A stretch of 6,818 nt of DNA from Candidatus Babelota bacterium (GTDB taxonomy: Bacteria > JAGOBX01), in the NCBI GenBank assembly GCA_017999075.1, contig JAGOBX010000196.1, positions 1-6,818 on the forward strand, read 5' to 3'. The notes below the pieces were generated by a model. It did no database searches, was not told where the DNA came from, and worked only from the letters and a program-made list of their open reading frames with translations. Of the stretch, positions 5,847 through 6,818 are shown piece after piece. Every line of letters starts with the position of its first letter. The first letter of the stretch is position 1. The position numbers and the translations under genes were made by a program.

Positions 5847-6449
5847 TTAAATTTCCCCTCGTTTAAATACAATTTTTCCTTCATCTACAAAAATATTAAA
5901 ATATGGTTTTCCGGAACGTTTAACCTGTATAAGCGCTCCGTCAACAAGAGTCATTTCATAAATTTTTTCTTTACTTTTTGCAAGTTCATTCAAAAAACCA
6001 TAAAATTCATGCATTTTAAATTCGACTTCTTCAAACTTTTCTTTAGTTTGTTTTACCCTTTTTTTTCTTTCTCTTTCCTCTTTTTTTTGTTTACGTTCTT
6101 CCTGTTTCTTCTGTCTGTTTTGTTCTTTTTCCTTTCTTCTCAATTCTTTTTTTTCTTCTTTAGTCAGTTCTCTATTTTCATTTTTTTCAGGTTCAGCATC
6201 AGCAGGTTTGTTTTCAATATATTTTTTCAATTCTTTTTGAAACCATTCTTGTTTTCTGAAATCCTCTTCTATTCCCTGCTCTCCATATTTTACTATCAAA
6301 CTATGGCATTTATATAAAGACGACCAATTAAGAATGGCCAATTCATCATCGTTAAAATTAGAAACTTTTTTCAATTCTTCTCTGATATTTACCCTGTCAG
6401 GAGCAACATAATCCGTTTTTTTCACTTCAAGTTTTTTATCTTCAGTCAT
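5847..6449 (-). CDS. Hypothetical cytoplasmic protein with a long charged single alpha-helix
   Basis: I do not recognise this 200-residue protein. It has no signal peptide or membrane segment. Three parts are visible. The first is an N-terminal region (about 22-80) that looks folded and contains D-D-E-L-A-I-L-N-W and Y-K-C-H-S-L-I-V-K-Y. The second is a Lys/Glu/Arg/Gln run (about 92-140) with almost no hydrophobic residues, which fits a stable single alpha-helix (ER/K type) better than a coiled coil. The third is a compact C-terminal piece (about 164-200, with T-L-V-D-G-A-L-I-Q-V-K and Y-F-N-I-F-V-D-E-G-K-I-V-F) likely to form a small beta unit. Start: AAGGGG at 6464-6459 lies 9 nt before the ATG at 6449. 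An in-frame TTG at 6458-6456 abuts that site and is unlikely. The layout suggests a spacer linking two small domains; the role is unknown. It appears to be transcribed alone. Confidence 0.75.
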   Translation of the reverse strand: MTEDKKLEVKKTDYVAPDRVNIREELKKVSNFNDDELAILNWSSLYKCHSLIVKYGEQGIEEDFRKQEWFQKELKKYIENKPADAEPEKNENRELTKEEKKELRRKEKEQNRQKKQEERKQKKEERERKKRVKQTKEKFEEVEFKMHEFYGFLNELAKSKEKIYEMTLVDGALIQVKRSGKPYFNIFVDEGKIVFKRGEI

Positions 6450-6499
6450 ATTTATCAACCCCTTCTATTTGGTATTATATTATATCTTAAAAAATACAG

Positions 6500-6529
6500 A
6501 ATATAATTTTTCTATTTTTCAGATATCAA
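6500..6529 (-). promoter_or_regulatory. Possible promoter for the charged-helix gene
   Basis: The minus strand has TTGATA at 6529-6524 and TATATT at 6505-6500 with an 18-bp spacer, predicting a start near 6493 and a leader of about 45 nt before the ATG at 6449. Two overlapping TATAAT boxes (6484-6479 and 6479-6474) lie closer to the gene but lack a matching -35. The region is extremely AT-rich, so this is a best guess. Confidence 0.35.
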
Positions 6530-6558
6530 TATTTGTATTTAATTTATTATATTTTATT

Positions 6559-6600
6559 AAAAAAAGCAATTTATTTATCTTATTATCGGCTTTGAAAAGC
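6559..6600 (-). terminator. Very weak terminator-like structure after the methyltransferase gene
   Basis: A perfect short palindrome, GCTTTTCAAAGC (6600-6589), lies 10 nt after the methyltransferase stop. Its AAAGC arm can alternatively pair with GCTTT at 6567-6563, which begins a run of seven T residues (6565-6559). The alternative loop is about 21 nt, so the fold is not strong. Confidence 0.22.
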
Positions 6601-6609
6601 AGAGTAGGA

Positions 6610-6818
6610 TTATTTTTTGTTTGTTGCAACAATTAAAAATTGTTTTCCGAATATACGCCATAAAAAAGGAATTTTCAAATATAATTTTATTAAAATTGCC
6701 GGTTGTTTTTTATTGTTTGACATACGAAATGGTAAAAATTTCGGAATACATATATTTATTTCAAAATCATTAATCTTTAAAAGTTCCGATATTGAATTTT
6801 CCGTTACAGGAATATGGT
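6610..6818 (-). CDS. Class I SAM-dependent methyltransferase, C-terminal part only
   Basis: An open frame enters from the right edge and runs 68 codons to a TAA at 6612-6610. It contains H-I-P-V-T-E-N-S-I-S-E-L-L near its start, then I-P-K-F-L-P-F, then I-K-L-Y-L-K-I-P-F-L-W-R-I-F-G-K-Q-F-L-I-V-A. This matches the end of a common group of class I SAM-dependent methyltransferases: H-x-P-[LV]-T-E, F-L-P-[YF], and a closing L-Y-L-x-[LI]-P-x-x-W-R-x-[FL]-G-K-Q-F. The SAM-binding motif is outside the window, so neither cofactor binding nor substrate can be checked. Related genes are often found among cell-surface sugar or lipid genes, but nothing here tests that. There is no downstream partner: 160 nt separate it from the next start. 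It is easily missed because it has no start codon in the window. Confidence 0.75.
   Translation of the reverse strand, partial: HIPVTENSISELLKINDFEINICIPKFLPFRMSNNKKQPAILIKLYLKIPFLWRIFGKQFLIVATNKK

Noticed and set aside
5844-6317. Plus-strand open frame very rich in Phe that looks like a membrane protein
   Set aside because: The Phe runs are the complement of the Lys/Glu-rich helix codons (AAA, GAA) on the minus strand. It is an artefact of that composition.
1-6818. CRISPR array, tRNA/rRNA, insertion sequence or phage attachment site
   Set aside because: I found no regularly spaced repeats, no cloverleaf, no transposase or integrase motif and no terminal repeats. The many A/T runs reflect base composition.

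Overview
This window is a very AT-rich piece of bacterial chromosome (roughly 30% G+C by eye) with every recognisable gene on the minus strand, so it reads from position 6818 down to 1. It shows bacterial GGAGG-type ribosome binding sites, a Sec-type signal peptide and mostly housekeeping metabolism. Nothing points to a phage, plasmid, insertion sequence, CRISPR array or RNA gene. The lineage cannot be fixed from the sequence. The low G+C, a B12-binding radical SAM enzyme and a DUF4412-like exported protein would suit an anaerobic, possibly Gram-negative bacterium, perhaps of a poorly cultured phylum; that is inference.

In transcription order: (1) 6818-6610, the C-terminal 68 residues of a class I SAM-dependent methyltransferase cut by the window edge. 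(2) 6449-5847, an unrecognised 200-residue protein with a long, highly charged helix, followed by a weak terminator-like hairpin near 5802-5824. (3) 5698-2185, a tight three-gene cluster: an exported DUF4412-like protein, diaminopimelate decarboxylase (lysA) and a B12-binding radical SAM protein, ending at a weak hairpin plus T-run. (4) 2052-298, a second cluster behind a good sigma70-type promoter (TTGACT, 16 bp, TATGAT) whose start-site region carries a perfect 7-2-7 palindrome, a likely operator. It holds a small membrane-anchored protein with a partial zinc-ribbon pattern, a one-domain MazG pyrophosphohydrolase, the isopropylmalate dehydratase small subunit (leuD) and a hotdog-fold acyl-CoA thioesterase. 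(5) 189-1, the first 63 codons of an inositol monophosphatase family gene (suhB-like), running off the left edge.

The identifiable enzymes cover lysine/meso-DAP metabolism (LysA), leucine synthesis (LeuD), nucleotide-pool cleaning (MazG), acyl-CoA turnover (thioesterase) and sugar or inositol phosphate hydrolysis (SuhB-like). They do not form one pathway. leuD stands apart from leuC, and lysA has no other lysine gene beside it, which suggests a genome with scattered biosynthetic operons.

I see no convincing new multi-gene system. The points most worth a second look are the palindrome over the group 4 promoter, the half-length MazG that keeps the usual inter-domain linker, the unassigned radical SAM gene behind lysA, and the charged-helix protein.
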